DNA of 9,420 bases from Butyrivibrio sp. (GTDB lineage Bacteria; Bacillota_A; Clostridia; Lachnospirales; Lachnospiraceae), in the NCBI GenBank assembly GCA_017996845.1, contig JAGOGF010000100.1:1-9420 (forward strand). The letters are read 5' to 3'. The notes under the pieces were generated by a model that worked only from the letters and a program-made list of their open reading frames with translations, searched no databases and was not told where the DNA came from. Shown here piece by piece: positions 1 through 7,018 of the stretch; positions within the stretch are counted from its first letter, which is position 1; each line of letters begins with the position of its first letter. The position numbers were made by a program, and so were the translations under genes.

Positions 1-80
1 ATTCCGCTTTTCCTGGCAGAGATGGCTGCTGCAAGTCCGGCTGGACCGCCGCCTACAATGACGATATCATATGAGATCAT
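1..80 (-). CDS. FAD-dependent pyridine nucleotide-disulfide-type oxidoreductase, N-terminal fragment (runs off the left edge)
   Basis: Only the first 26 residues are visible: they begin MISYDIVIVGGGPAGLAAA, a classic Rossmann FAD-binding strand-turn-helix with the GxGxxG-type motif GGGPAG. The start is supported by a GGAGGTG ribosome binding site at 88-94, seven bases upstream. The ATG overlaps the TGA of the preceding oxidoreductase by four bases (ATGA), so the two are probably translationally coupled. In many clostridial genomes a GlpA-like oxidoreductase is followed by an NAD(P)/FAD disulfide-oxidoreductase-like protein and then a small DUF1667 protein, and this fragment fits the second position. 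The likely role is passing electrons from glycerol-3-phosphate oxidation to a pyridine nucleotide or other carrier. That role is inferred from context, because the fragment itself shows only FAD binding. Confidence 0.85.
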   Translation of the reverse strand, partial: MISYDIVIVGGGPAGLAAAISARKSG

Positions 81-1528
81 ATCTGTTCACCTCCGTCTTC
101 TGCTTTTGTTCTTTCCAGAACAAGATTGGATCTGCCTCCGCTTTTGGTCAGTTCTTCATAGGAAAGTCCAAGTTCACGATGCAGGATTTCCATTGTTCTC
201 GGGGAACAGAAACCGGCCTGACATCTTCCCATTCCGGCACGTGTTCTGCGCTTTATTCCATCAAGGGACCTGGCACCGAGCGGGCGATGAATGGCATCCA
301 GAATCTCACCTTCCGAAATGGATTCACACCGGCATATGATGTTGCCATAGGCGGGATTTGTCCGAATCAGTTCATCGCGTTCCTGCATGGATAATTTGGA
401 TGGATTCAGAATTCCTTTTCTAGTTGAAATATAATCTGTTTTTTCTTCCAGATGCATCCTATCACGTAACATAAGAGCAATCTTTCGGCCAATTGCGGGG
501 CAACTGGTAAGACCGGGAGATTCGATACCGGCACAATCAATGAAGCAGGGAGAATCACTGACTTCTCCGATCACAAATTCATGATGATCTTCATGCGCCC
601 GCAGACCTGCAAAAGAAGTAATGACTTTGCGCATGGGGAGATTTCTTACATGCAGACTTGCTTTATTGATCAGTTCATTGATACCTTCAGCAGTTGTGTT
701 GGTGCCCTCTGCATCTTCTATATCAACAGCGGTTGGCCCGACAATCAGATTTCCATGGATTGTGGGAGATACCAGAACGCCTTTTCCCAGTTTGGTCGGT
801 TGCGGGAAAATCGTATGTGTAACGTAATTTCCGACTTCCTGATCAAGCAGACAATAGTCACCCCGTCTTGGGGTAATGTGAATTTTATTTTTACTGACCA
901 TATTATGGAAATGACCGGAATAAATTCCGGCAGCATTTATGACATAACGGGCGTCTACCATGCCGTTACAGGTTCTTATATGATAAATACCATTTTCTCT
1001 GGTGATATTCTCAACTTTTGTATTAAACCGGAATTCTACACCATTCATATTTGCGTTTTCTGCAAGTGCGATATTCAGGGTAAAAGGACAAATGATTCCA
1101 CCGGTCGGAGCGAAAAGCGCTCCTTCAACATTTTCAGAAAGGTTCGGTTCAAGCGCAAGAACTTCTTCCCGCGTAAGGATTTTCAGACCCTTAACACCAT
1201 TTGCAACACCTCTGTCATATAATTCCTGTAATCCATCCAGTTCTTCCTTATGGATACATACAACAAGAGAACCGTTTCTTTTAAATGGAATATCCAGATC
1301 TCTGGAGAGATCCTCCATCATTTCGTTTCCCTGTACATTCATCTGTGCCATAAGCGATCCTTCTGCAGCATCAAATCCTGCATGAACGATTGCACTGTTG
1401 GCTTTGGACGTACCGGAACATACATCTTCACCTTTTTCCAGAACACAGATGTTTGTTTTGTAACGTGACAGTTCCCGTGCAACGGCACTGCCCGTGACAC
1501 CCGCACCGATAATTACGATATCATACAT
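77..1528 (-). CDS. NAD(P)/FAD-dependent oxidoreductase, GlpA/GlpO-like, with C-terminal BFD [2Fe-2S] domain
   Basis: This 483-residue protein probably oxidises glycerol-3-phosphate to dihydroxyacetone phosphate. Residues 3-35 form a Rossmann FAD site (IGAGVTGSAVARELS, then the E31 that commonly contacts ribose). Residues up to about 360 are a DAO-type flavoprotein fold. Residues 395-455 form a BFD-like [2Fe-2S] domain with cysteines C399, C401, C436 and C441 (C-x-C ... C-x4-C). Such fusions are typical of anaerobic GlpA-like enzymes and of the LhgO/YgaF family, so another 2-hydroxy-acid substrate is possible from sequence alone. Its place after glpK and glpF argues for glycerol-3-phosphate. 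The ATG at 1528 has an AAGGAG site nine bases upstream. A terminator-like hairpin lies 46 bases ahead of the start, so expression may be set by antitermination. No membrane segment is apparent. Confidence 0.88.
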   Translation of the reverse strand: MYDIVIIGAGVTGSAVARELSRYKTNICVLEKGEDVCSGTSKANSAIVHAGFDAAEGSLMAQMNVQGNEMMEDLSRDLDIPFKRNGSLVVCIHKEELDGLQELYDRGVANGVKGLKILTREEVLALEPNLSENVEGALFAPTGGIICPFTLNIALAENANMNGVEFRFNTKVENITRENGIYHIRTCNGMVDARYVINAAGIYSGHFHNMVSKNKIHITPRRGDYCLLDQEVGNYVTHTIFPQPTKLGKGVLVSPTIHGNLIVGPTAVDIEDAEGTNTTAEGINELINKASLHVRNLPMRKVITSFAGLRAHEDHHEFVIGEVSDSPCFIDCAGIESPGLTSCPAIGRKIALMLRDRMHLEEKTDYISTRKGILNPSKLSMQERDELIRTNPAYGNIICRCESISEGEILDAIHRPLGARSLDGIKRRTRAGMGRCQAGFCSPRTMEILHRELGLSYEELTKSGGRSNLVLERTKAEDGGEQI

Positions 1529-1574
1529 CAGTTTATTCTCCTTCCATCTGTGATTAGTTCATTTCTATACATTT

Positions 1575-1630
1575 AAAAAGGAGCCAGAACAAGTAAAACA
1601 CATTCCAATGTGCTCTATTTGCCTGACTCC
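1575..1630 (-). terminator. Intrinsic terminator or attenuator between glpF and the FAD oxidoreductase gene
   Basis: On the minus strand GGAGTCAG (1630-1623) pairs with CTGGCTCC (1587-1580) over eight base pairs, with one G-U. A run of five T (1579-1575) follows directly. An inner hairpin, CACAT with ATGTG (1599-1612), sits in the large loop. A competing short hairpin GACT/AGTC at 1625-1634 uses the same 5' arm, so alternative folds are possible. The structure lies inside an operon that encodes the antiterminator GlpP and ends 46 bases before the next start codon. It therefore looks like a regulated attenuator, although constitutive partial termination is also possible. GlpP action here is inferred. 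Confidence 0.7.
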
Positions 1631-1677
1631 AGTCTCCGCAACAGTTATTCAGTTACAAATCTTTTTATAATATTATT

Positions 1678-2391
1678 TTACCACGGAATAGCAGCAAATA
1701 CAAGTACTGCAAGTACGGCACCGCAAATTGGACCAAGAACCGGAATCCATGCGTAACCCCAGTTTGCATCTCTTTTACCGCGAATTGGCAGAATGGCATG
1801 TGCAATACGAGGCCCCAGATCTCTTGCAGGATTAATGGCATATCCTGTCAGACCGCCAAGAGACATACCGATCGAAACAATAATTCCGAATACAAGCAGA
1901 TAGTTCAGTCCTACAGTGCCTGCACCTGTTACATTACCGATACCTTTGATCGCAAATACAAGAACGAAAGTTCCGACAAGTTCAGAGAGAAAATTCAGGG
2001 CAGTGTTCGGAACGGAAGGACTTGTACAGAATACGCCAAGTTTGGTATTGGCATCATCGGTTGCTTCAAACTGTTTCATAAAGAGAAGATAAACAATGCA
2101 ACCTCCGAGAAAAGCGCCAAGAAGCTGCCCGGTGATATATAAAGGAACAACACCCCAGGAAATGGAGCCGTCAACGGCAAGTGCAATGGTAAGAGCCGGA
2201 TTAAAATGTGCACCGGTTGCAGCGCCGAAGATAAATGCCGGGATAAGAACAGCAAGACCCCAGGCAAACGTGATCTGAATGGATCCGGCACCTTTCATAC
2301 CTGACTTATTCAGCGTTACATTTGCAACAACACCATCACCAAGCAAAATCAGCATCATGGTACCGATCAGTTCGCAGATAAGTATCTTCAT
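1678..2391 (-). CDS. glpF: Glycerol uptake facilitator (aquaglyceroporin)
   Basis: This 237-residue MIP-family channel is predicted to have six membrane helices. The two half-helix motifs are NPA at 64-66 (AHFNPALT) and NPARD at 187-191. Aspartate after the second NPAR marks glycerol-conducting members rather than water-only aquaporins. W44 and R190 match the aromatic/arginine filter of E. coli GlpF, while Y184 sits where that protein has phenylalanine. The protein lets glycerol diffuse in, and GlpK then traps it. The start at 2391 is only three bases past the glpK stop. Its ribosome binding site lies inside the last glpK codons (AAGGAGGAG, encoding Lys-Glu-Glu), so the two genes are tightly coupled. 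The length is normal for a bacterial GlpF. Identification is secure. Confidence 0.95.
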   Translation of the reverse strand: MKILICELIGTMMLILLGDGVVANVTLNKSGMKGAGSIQITFAWGLAVLIPAFIFGAATGAHFNPALTIALAVDGSISWGVVPLYITGQLLGAFLGGCIVYLLFMKQFEATDDANTKLGVFCTSPSVPNTALNFLSELVGTFVLVFAIKGIGNVTGAGTVGLNYLLVFGIIVSIGMSLGGLTGYAINPARDLGPRIAHAILPIRGKRDANWGYAWIPVLGPICGAVLAVLVFAAIPW

Positions 2392-2394
2392 TTT

Positions 2395-3933
<1,539 letters not shown>

Positions 3934-3946
3934 TCAGCAGAACATT

Positions 3947-3976
3947 GTATAGGATAGCTGTTCGGCTATTGGATAC
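3947..3976 (-). promoter_or_regulatory. Imperfect hairpin in the glpP-glpK intergenic leader
   Basis: The 96-base gap between glpP and glpK holds, on the minus strand, GTAT, then a three-by-three internal loop, then ATAGC with six loop bases (CGAACA) and GCTAT, closing with ATAC. Stem lengths are four and five base pairs. There is no T-run, so it is not a terminator by itself. A related ATAGC ... GCTAT pair occurs in the glpP leader (4645-4678), which makes a shared RNA recognition element possible. Function is inferred only. Confidence 0.4.
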
Positions 3977-3987
3977 GGAAAAACGGT

Positions 3988-4563
3988 TTAAAGAAACCAG
4001 ACATCCTGATTGGTACTGGAAATACCGATTGCACCACTGGAAAGAGCATTCATAACATCTTCTTTATCAGTAATGAGTCCACCGGCAATGACAGGAACTC
4101 TGCTGATGGCATTGATTTTTTTGATTACTTTCGGAACAACGATACCAGGCAATATTTCAATGGCATCCGGTTGCATAATGCCGGGTTTTGATTGTCTCTC
4201 TATATTGACAAGCGCCATACTGTCAAGCACAAAAAAACGCAGGACGGTATTCAGACCGATTTCCTTTGCATGGGAGATCAGGTTATATTTTGTTGAAATA
4301 ATACCATCTGCAGGCGTATTCTGTTTGATAAAGTCAACAGAAATATCACGTGCACTTAATCCATTGATCAAATCCATATGTACCATTGCGGTACGCCCGG
4401 AATCTTTGACTGTTTTGACAATGGAGGGAATGGTGCAGACATCCCCATACAAAATGAATACGGTATTTACATCGGAAGAAAGACATTTGTGAAGGCCATC
4501 ATCATCTTTGACAGCTGCAATTATCGGGGATGCTTCAATATCATTAATGAATGCTTTGCACAT
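3988..4563 (-). CDS. glpP: Glycerol-3-phosphate-responsive antiterminator GlpP
   Basis: The 191-residue protein matches the GlpP family, a TIM-barrel-like RNA-binding regulator. In Bacillus subtilis GlpP binds glycerol-3-phosphate and leader RNA and prevents termination ahead of glp genes. Visible family landmarks are PIIAAVKD (13-20), LYGDVCTIP (38-46), HMDLINGLSARD (62-73), DGIISTKYNLISHAKEIGL (86-104), RFFVLDSMAL (109-118), PDAIEILPG (132-140) and PVIAGGLITDKEDVMNALSSGAIGISS (157-183). An earlier in-frame ATG at 4626 would add 21 residues unlike the family. The ATG at 4563 has AGGAG six bases upstream and gives a normal N-terminus, so it was chosen. It is the first gene of the glp operon, with a long leader, so it probably controls its own operon. 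Confidence 0.93.
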   Translation of the reverse strand: MCKAFINDIEASPIIAAVKDDDGLHKCLSSDVNTVFILYGDVCTIPSIVKTVKDSGRTAMVHMDLINGLSARDISVDFIKQNTPADGIISTKYNLISHAKEIGLNTVLRFFVLDSMALVNIERQSKPGIMQPDAIEILPGIVVPKVIKKINAISRVPVIAGGLITDKEDVMNALSSGAIGISSTNQDVWFL

Positions 4564-4686
4564 GATTCTCCTTTTGTGTTTTGTTCTGCAGACATTAAAA
4601 AAAGAAAATGCGTCTACTATGAACAAAACAGCGCCAGCTGTCTGATAGCCACATTCTCTCGTCTCATTGGCTTGCTATTAACTTGT
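4564..4686 (-). promoter_or_regulatory. Long 5' leader of the glp operon with hairpins
   Basis: About 120 bases separate the predicted transcription start from the glpP ATG. On the minus strand an ATAGC/GCTAT pair (4674-4678 with 4645-4649) competes with AGCCA/TGGCT. Further on, ACAGC-TGGC-GCTGT (4641-4628) is followed by TTTGTT, a weak terminator-like hairpin. A leader of this length and shape ahead of an antiterminator gene suggests autoregulation by GlpP. The stems are short, so this is tentative. Confidence 0.4.
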
Positions 4687-4692
4687 ATGAAT

Positions 4693-4721
4693 ACTGTAAC
4701 ATATAATTGTGCAATGTGCAA
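4693..4721 (-). promoter_or_regulatory. Sigma-A-type promoter of the glp operon
   Basis: On the minus strand the -35 element is TTGCAC (4721-4716), the spacer is 17 bases, and the -10 is TACAGT (4698-4693) preceded by TG one base upstream, which makes an extended -10. The heptamer TTGCACA occurs twice in tandem over the -35 and spacer. No obvious cre site was found. The predicted start of transcription is near 4686. Confidence 0.6.
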
Positions 4722-4871
4722 TATTGAAAAAGATATTGATATAATAATAAAGTAATTATAAACAAAGCATGATCCTGCAAAACCATACAAATAAAGTAAT
4801 AACGCACTATTTTGTACCGAAAAACAGCAAAAAAATCACAAATATATATATTGATAAAAACACAGACATAT
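4722..4871. other. AT-rich intergenic stretch with no gene seen
   Basis: Together with the promoter and leader to its left, this fills the gap of about 310 bases between glpP and the redox gene. It is very rich in A and T, including a TATATATATT run near 4843-4853. A 63-codon plus-strand reading frame starting at 4769 has no ribosome binding site, crosses the terminator and enters the neighbouring gene, so it is not taken as coding. It may supply upstream AT-rich promoter sequence. Confidence 0.6.
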
Positions 4872-4899
4872 CAAAAACTGCCGGTCTCAGACCAGCAGT
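4872..4899 (-). terminator. Rho-independent terminator of the ahpC operon, overlapping the last codons
   Basis: On the minus strand ACTGCTGGTC (4899-4890) pairs with GACCGGCAGT (4886-4877) over ten base pairs, with one U-G. The three-base loop is TGA (4889-4887), which is exactly the stop codon of the upstream gene. TTTT follows at 4876-4873. The hairpin is strong and the T-run short but adequate. Confidence 0.85.
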
Positions 4900-5579
4900 T
4901 CCAGAATTTCGGAAATATCTTTTCCGCCAATTGCAGCGGCTTCTCCGTTTAAAAGTATGACAGGAACACGTTCCAGATGATATTGTTCAATCAGATCAGG
5001 GAAAAGTCTGGCATCGATCATCCGGGCAGAAATCAAAGGATTTAAGGACGCAAGGCGCATGGCTGCAATTACGGTATCTGCACAGTGATGACAGGAAAGT
5101 GAGACCAGTACAGAAATATCCTTTTGCACATGCACACAGGAAACTTTTTTTGTAATATCAGGCTCAATAGGTTGTCCCGGTCCGGCGAGGTTATATATGG
5201 CAAGCAGAAATGAATTGATTTCCTTTCCACCCGGGATTCCGAGAAATGAAATTCCGGAATAGGTACCATCCGCAAGAAAGAGCCCGGTTGCAGGGTAATG
5301 CTGGTGACAATGGAGAATTTCTTCCAGACGGGGATCTTCACCGGATAGATGGAATTCTACTTCGCAATATTGCGTCAGGCTGGTAAAAGCTTTCAGGAAA
5401 GAAGCCATTTGCAGAGATGAAGTGCATAAAGTGTCTTCCGTTGAACCGAAACCTGCAGGCTGTAAAATGCACTGCAATTTTATTTTCTGATCAAGGCGAT
5501 CCAGGACAGGACTTGCACCTTTCCGGAATGCATCATCAACTAATTCTGAAACAGCAGGAATATGTTCAAAATCATACAT
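4887..5579 (-). CDS. Stand-alone AhpF N-terminal-domain-like protein (tandem thioredoxin folds)
   Basis: This 230-residue protein corresponds to the N-terminal disulfide-carrier domain of alkyl hydroperoxide reductase AhpF, without the FAD/NADH module. The first thioredoxin-like half (about 20-130) lacks an active CxxC and contains ISFLGIPGGKEINSFLLAI, similar to AhpF. The second half carries the redox motif LSCHHCADTV with C163 and C166, then MIDARLF and the cis-proline region RVPVILLNGE at 204-213. In AhpF this domain passes electrons from the flavin module to AhpC. Here it probably accepts them from a separate thioredoxin-reductase-like enzyme and reduces the adjacent AhpC. Such split systems are known in clostridia. 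The start at 5579 has GGAGG eight bases upstream, and the gene begins 21 bases after the ahpC stop, so the two form an operon. Its terminator overlaps its 3' end. Confidence 0.87.
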   Translation of the reverse strand: MYDFEHIPAVSELVDDAFRKGASPVLDRLDQKIKLQCILQPAGFGSTEDTLCTSSLQMASFLKAFTSLTQYCEVEFHLSGEDPRLEEILHCHQHYPATGLFLADGTYSGISFLGIPGGKEINSFLLAIYNLAGPGQPIEPDITKKVSCVHVQKDISVLVSLSCHHCADTVIAAMRLASLNPLISARMIDARLFPDLIEQYHLERVPVILLNGEAAAIGGKDISEILELLV

Positions 5580-5600
5580 GAGATTATCCTCCGCAAGATT

Positions 5601-6161
5601 TTACAGCTTACCGACGAGATCCAGACTGGGTTTCAGGGTTTCATCACCGGGCTGCCAGTTGGCAGGACAAACCTGATCGCCATGTTCTGCGACAAATTTT
5701 GCAGCCTGAAGCTTTCGCAGAATTTCTGCCGCATTGCGGCCGATTCCCATATCGTTGACTTCGTAGGAACGAATCACACCTTTTGGATCGATGATAAATG
5801 TGGCACGTAAAGCCTGCCCGGAAACCAATACCCCGAATGCTTCAGACAGAATCCAGGAATGATCGGAGAGCATGGGGTAATGAATCCTGCGAATGGTATC
5901 GGAGGCGTCTGCCCACGCTTTATGGACATATTCACTGTCAGTTGATACGGAATAGATCTCACAGCCTTCATTTTTAAAATCAGAATAGTGGTCTGCCATA
6001 TCACCCAGTTCAGTAGGACATACGAAGGTGAAGTCAGCAGGATAAAAAAAGAGAATATTCCATTTTCCCAATAGATCATTGTCAGTAACGGTTACAAGGT
6101 TACCCTGATGATATCCCCGGACACAAAAAGATGTTAACTGTTTACCGATCATATTATCCAT
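5601..6161 (-). CDS. ahpC: Peroxiredoxin AhpC (typical 2-Cys)
   Basis: This protein of about 186 residues reduces hydrogen peroxide and organic peroxides in the cytosol. The peroxidatic cysteine lies in FYPADFTFVCPTEL (C48 from the start used here) and the resolving cysteine in QVCPANWQPG (C165), with the usual C-terminal KPSLDLVGKL. It is of the AhpC/Prx1 class and of normal length. The start is uncertain. An ATG at 6173 is only one base from the AAAGG motif at 6175-6179, the ATG at 6161 is 13 bases away, an in-frame GTG at 6170 is four bases away, and the ATG at 6152 gives the family-like MIGKQL. It is first in an operon with the AhpF-N-like gene, from which it would receive electrons. It has its own promoter and diverges from a small cysteine-repeat gene. 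Confidence 0.95.
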   Translation of the reverse strand: MDNMIGKQLTSFCVRGYHQGNLVTVTDNDLLGKWNILFFYPADFTFVCPTELGDMADHYSDFKNEGCEIYSVSTDSEYVHKAWADASDTIRRIHYPMLSDHSWILSEAFGVLVSGQALRATFIIDPKGVIRSYEVNDMGIGRNAAEILRKLQAAKFVAEHGDQVCPANWQPGDETLKPSLDLVGKL

Positions 6162-6205
6162 AATATACACCATGCCTTTCTGAAAAATAATGGTTTCATA
6201 ATGTT

Positions 6206-6234
6206 ATTCTAAATCGCACCGTTTTGATAAGCAA
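6206..6234 (-). promoter_or_regulatory. Predicted sigma-A-type promoter of ahpC
   Basis: On the minus strand TTGCTT (6234-6229), a 17-base spacer and TAGAAT (6211-6206) form a good promoter, with transcription expected near 6199. No convincing PerR box was found. An ATAA-CA-TTAT inverted repeat lies just downstream of the -10, and a 17-base palindrome lies just upstream of the -35. Confidence 0.6.
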
Positions 6235-6241
6235 GTAATAA

Positions 6242-6258
6242 TTGTGCAGCATGCACAA
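6242..6258. promoter_or_regulatory. Perfect inverted repeat, candidate operator in the divergent region
   Basis: TTGTGCA, spacer GCA, TGCACAA is a perfect 7-3-7 inverted repeat. It is centred near -51 relative to the predicted ahpC start and lies upstream of the plus-strand promoter for the small repeat gene, so one regulator could serve both. It resembles the outer parts of a Rex-type site (TTGTG ... CACAA) but is one base shorter than the usual 18, so the regulator is not assigned. A 12-base AT palindrome (6287-6298) lies between it and the plus-strand promoter. Confidence 0.45.
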
Positions 6259-6305
6259 AAAAACACAATGTGACAAAGATATATTATTAAATATTTAAAA
6301 TTATC

Positions 6306-6334
6306 TTGTTTTTTTGGAGATCCTAGAACATAAT
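6306..6334 (+). promoter_or_regulatory. Predicted promoter of the small cysteine-repeat gene
   Basis: TTGTTT (6306-6311), a 17-base spacer and CATAAT (6329-6334) form a plausible sigma-A-type promoter with an AT-rich upstream stretch. Transcription would start near 6341, giving a leader of about 20 bases that consists mostly of the ribosome binding site. Confidence 0.55.
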
Positions 6335-6362
6335 AGTGAATAAGCAGAGGAGGTGCGTGGGA

Positions 6363-6560
6363 ATGGCTGACAAAAAGACATCCATCAACAACATGAACGG
6401 AATGACGCAGGAAGATGATAAAACATGCGGAATTACCGACATGAACTGCGAAGAGCAGGAGAAACCAAAAGGTGCTTCCATCAATGACATGAATCGTATG
6501 ACGCATGATGATGATAAGACCTGCGGTCTCACAAACATGAACTGTGAAGATGAGAAATAG
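6363..6560 (+). CDS. Unrecognised 65-residue acidic protein with two CX6C repeats
   Basis: I do not recognise this family. The 65-residue product consists of two repeats of 24 residues, 32 residues apart (from S7 and S39), following the pattern SIN-MN-MT--DDKTCG-T-MNCE. Each repeat has a C-x6-C pair (C22/C29 and C54/C61). There are seven methionines, many Asp and Glu, one His and no Phe, Trp or Tyr. No signal peptide or membrane helix is seen. The start is fixed by AGAGGAGG at 6346-6353, nine bases before the ATG. The gene has its own promoter and a strong terminator. Between the repeats seven codons differ silently and six by substitution, many of them conservative, which indicates selection on the protein. 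Its divergence from ahpC suggests a redox, thiol or metal-binding role. That is inference; the protein may be disordered until it binds metal or forms disulfides. Confidence 0.8.
   Translation: MADKKTSINNMNGMTQEDDKTCGITDMNCEEQEKPKGASINDMNRMTHDDDKTCGLTNMNCEDEK
6381..6548 (+). repeat. Imperfect tandem duplication inside the small cysteine-repeat gene
   Basis: Two 72-base units (6381-6452 and 6477-6548), offset by 96 bases, encode 24-residue repeats that share 18 residues. Eleven codons are identical, seven differ silently and six change the residue. All four cysteines and all methionines within the units are kept. The duplication is old enough for silent drift but is conserved at protein level. 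Confidence 0.9.
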
Positions 6561-6600
6561 TTCATGCAACCGATGCGGATAATATATGGGGCGAATCGTG

Positions 6601-6633
6601 AAAACCTGATGCATGGGGATGTATCAGGTTTTT
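6601..6633 (+). terminator. Strong intrinsic terminator after the small repeat gene
   Basis: AAAACCTGATGCAT (6601-6614) pairs with ATGTATCAGGTTTTT (6619-6633) around a GGGG loop, with one G-U pair. The T-run is on the plus strand. The A-run on the other side could make it work in both directions, but no minus-strand gene ends here. It separates the repeat gene from the gene at 6677. Confidence 0.9.
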
Positions 6634-6676
6634 GTATGTGATAGAGTGTCTTCTGGCACGATAAATGGTGGTAAAT

Positions 6677-7018
6677 ATGAATATTCAGATTTTCGGAACA
6701 AAGAAAAGCGCAGATACACGGAAGGCAGAACGCTATTTTAAGGAACGCGGAATTAAATTTCAAAGTATTGATATGAAAGAAAAAGGGTTGTCAAAAGGAG
6801 AGTTTCACTCCGTCCTGCAGGCAACAGGGGGAGTGGAACGTATGATTGACCCGGACTGTAAAGACAGAGAACTGATTATTCTGATCCGATATATTGCGGA
6901 AGAAGACAGAGAAGAAAAAGTATTTGAGAATCAGTCGGTTCTCAGACTTCCGATTGTCCGCAACGGTCATGAGGCCACAATTGGTTATGCCTCCGATATA
7001 TGGAAAAACTGGAATTAG
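6677..7018 (+). CDS. ArsC/Spx-family protein with serine at the catalytic cysteine position
   Basis: This 113-residue protein has the thioredoxin-like fold of the ArsC/Spx/YffB superfamily: NIQIFGTKKSADTRKAERYFKERGIKFQSIDMKEKGLSKGEF at the N-terminus and LRLPIVRNGHEATIGYASDIWKNW at the C-terminus, with R90 and the cis-proline P92. Arsenate reductases have cysteine in the KKC-x-x-TRKA motif; here it is S11. The only cysteine is C61, in a non-conserved place. It is therefore unlikely to reduce arsenate by the usual mechanism. The start at 6677 (MNIQ) gives the family N-terminus and has GGTGG at 6668-6672. A start at 6665 would add four residues with no ribosome binding site. No clear promoter was found in the 43 bases after the terminator. 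Peptide deformylase follows 22 bases later, probably in the same transcript. The function is unknown. Confidence 0.85.
   Translation: MNIQIFGTKKSADTRKAERYFKERGIKFQSIDMKEKGLSKGEFHSVLQATGGVERMIDPDCKDRELIILIRYIAEEDREEKVFENQSVLRLPIVRNGHEATIGYASDIWKNWN

Noticed and set aside
581..1222. 213-codon open frame on the plus strand
   Set aside because: It lies wholly opposite the FAD oxidoreductase gene, has no ribosome binding site and shows no recognisable protein. It is a shadow of the real frame.
4769..4960. 63-codon plus-strand frame in the AT-rich gap
   Set aside because: No ribosome binding site, and it runs through the terminator into the end of a real minus-strand gene.
6199..6215. Possible PerR box at the ahpC -10 region
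   Set aside because: Only one half resembles TTATAATNATTATAA (TTAGAAT); the other half does not match.
6381..6548. Repeat considered as a CRISPR or intergenic repeat array
   Set aside because: There are only two 72-base units, in frame within a gene, diverging mainly at silent or conservative sites. This is a coding duplication.
6204..6763. Two minus-strand frames over the small cysteine-repeat gene, with repeated hydrophobic segments
   Set aside because: The repetition is the antisense image of the duplicated plus-strand units. The plus frame has the promoter, ribosome binding site and silent-substitution pattern.
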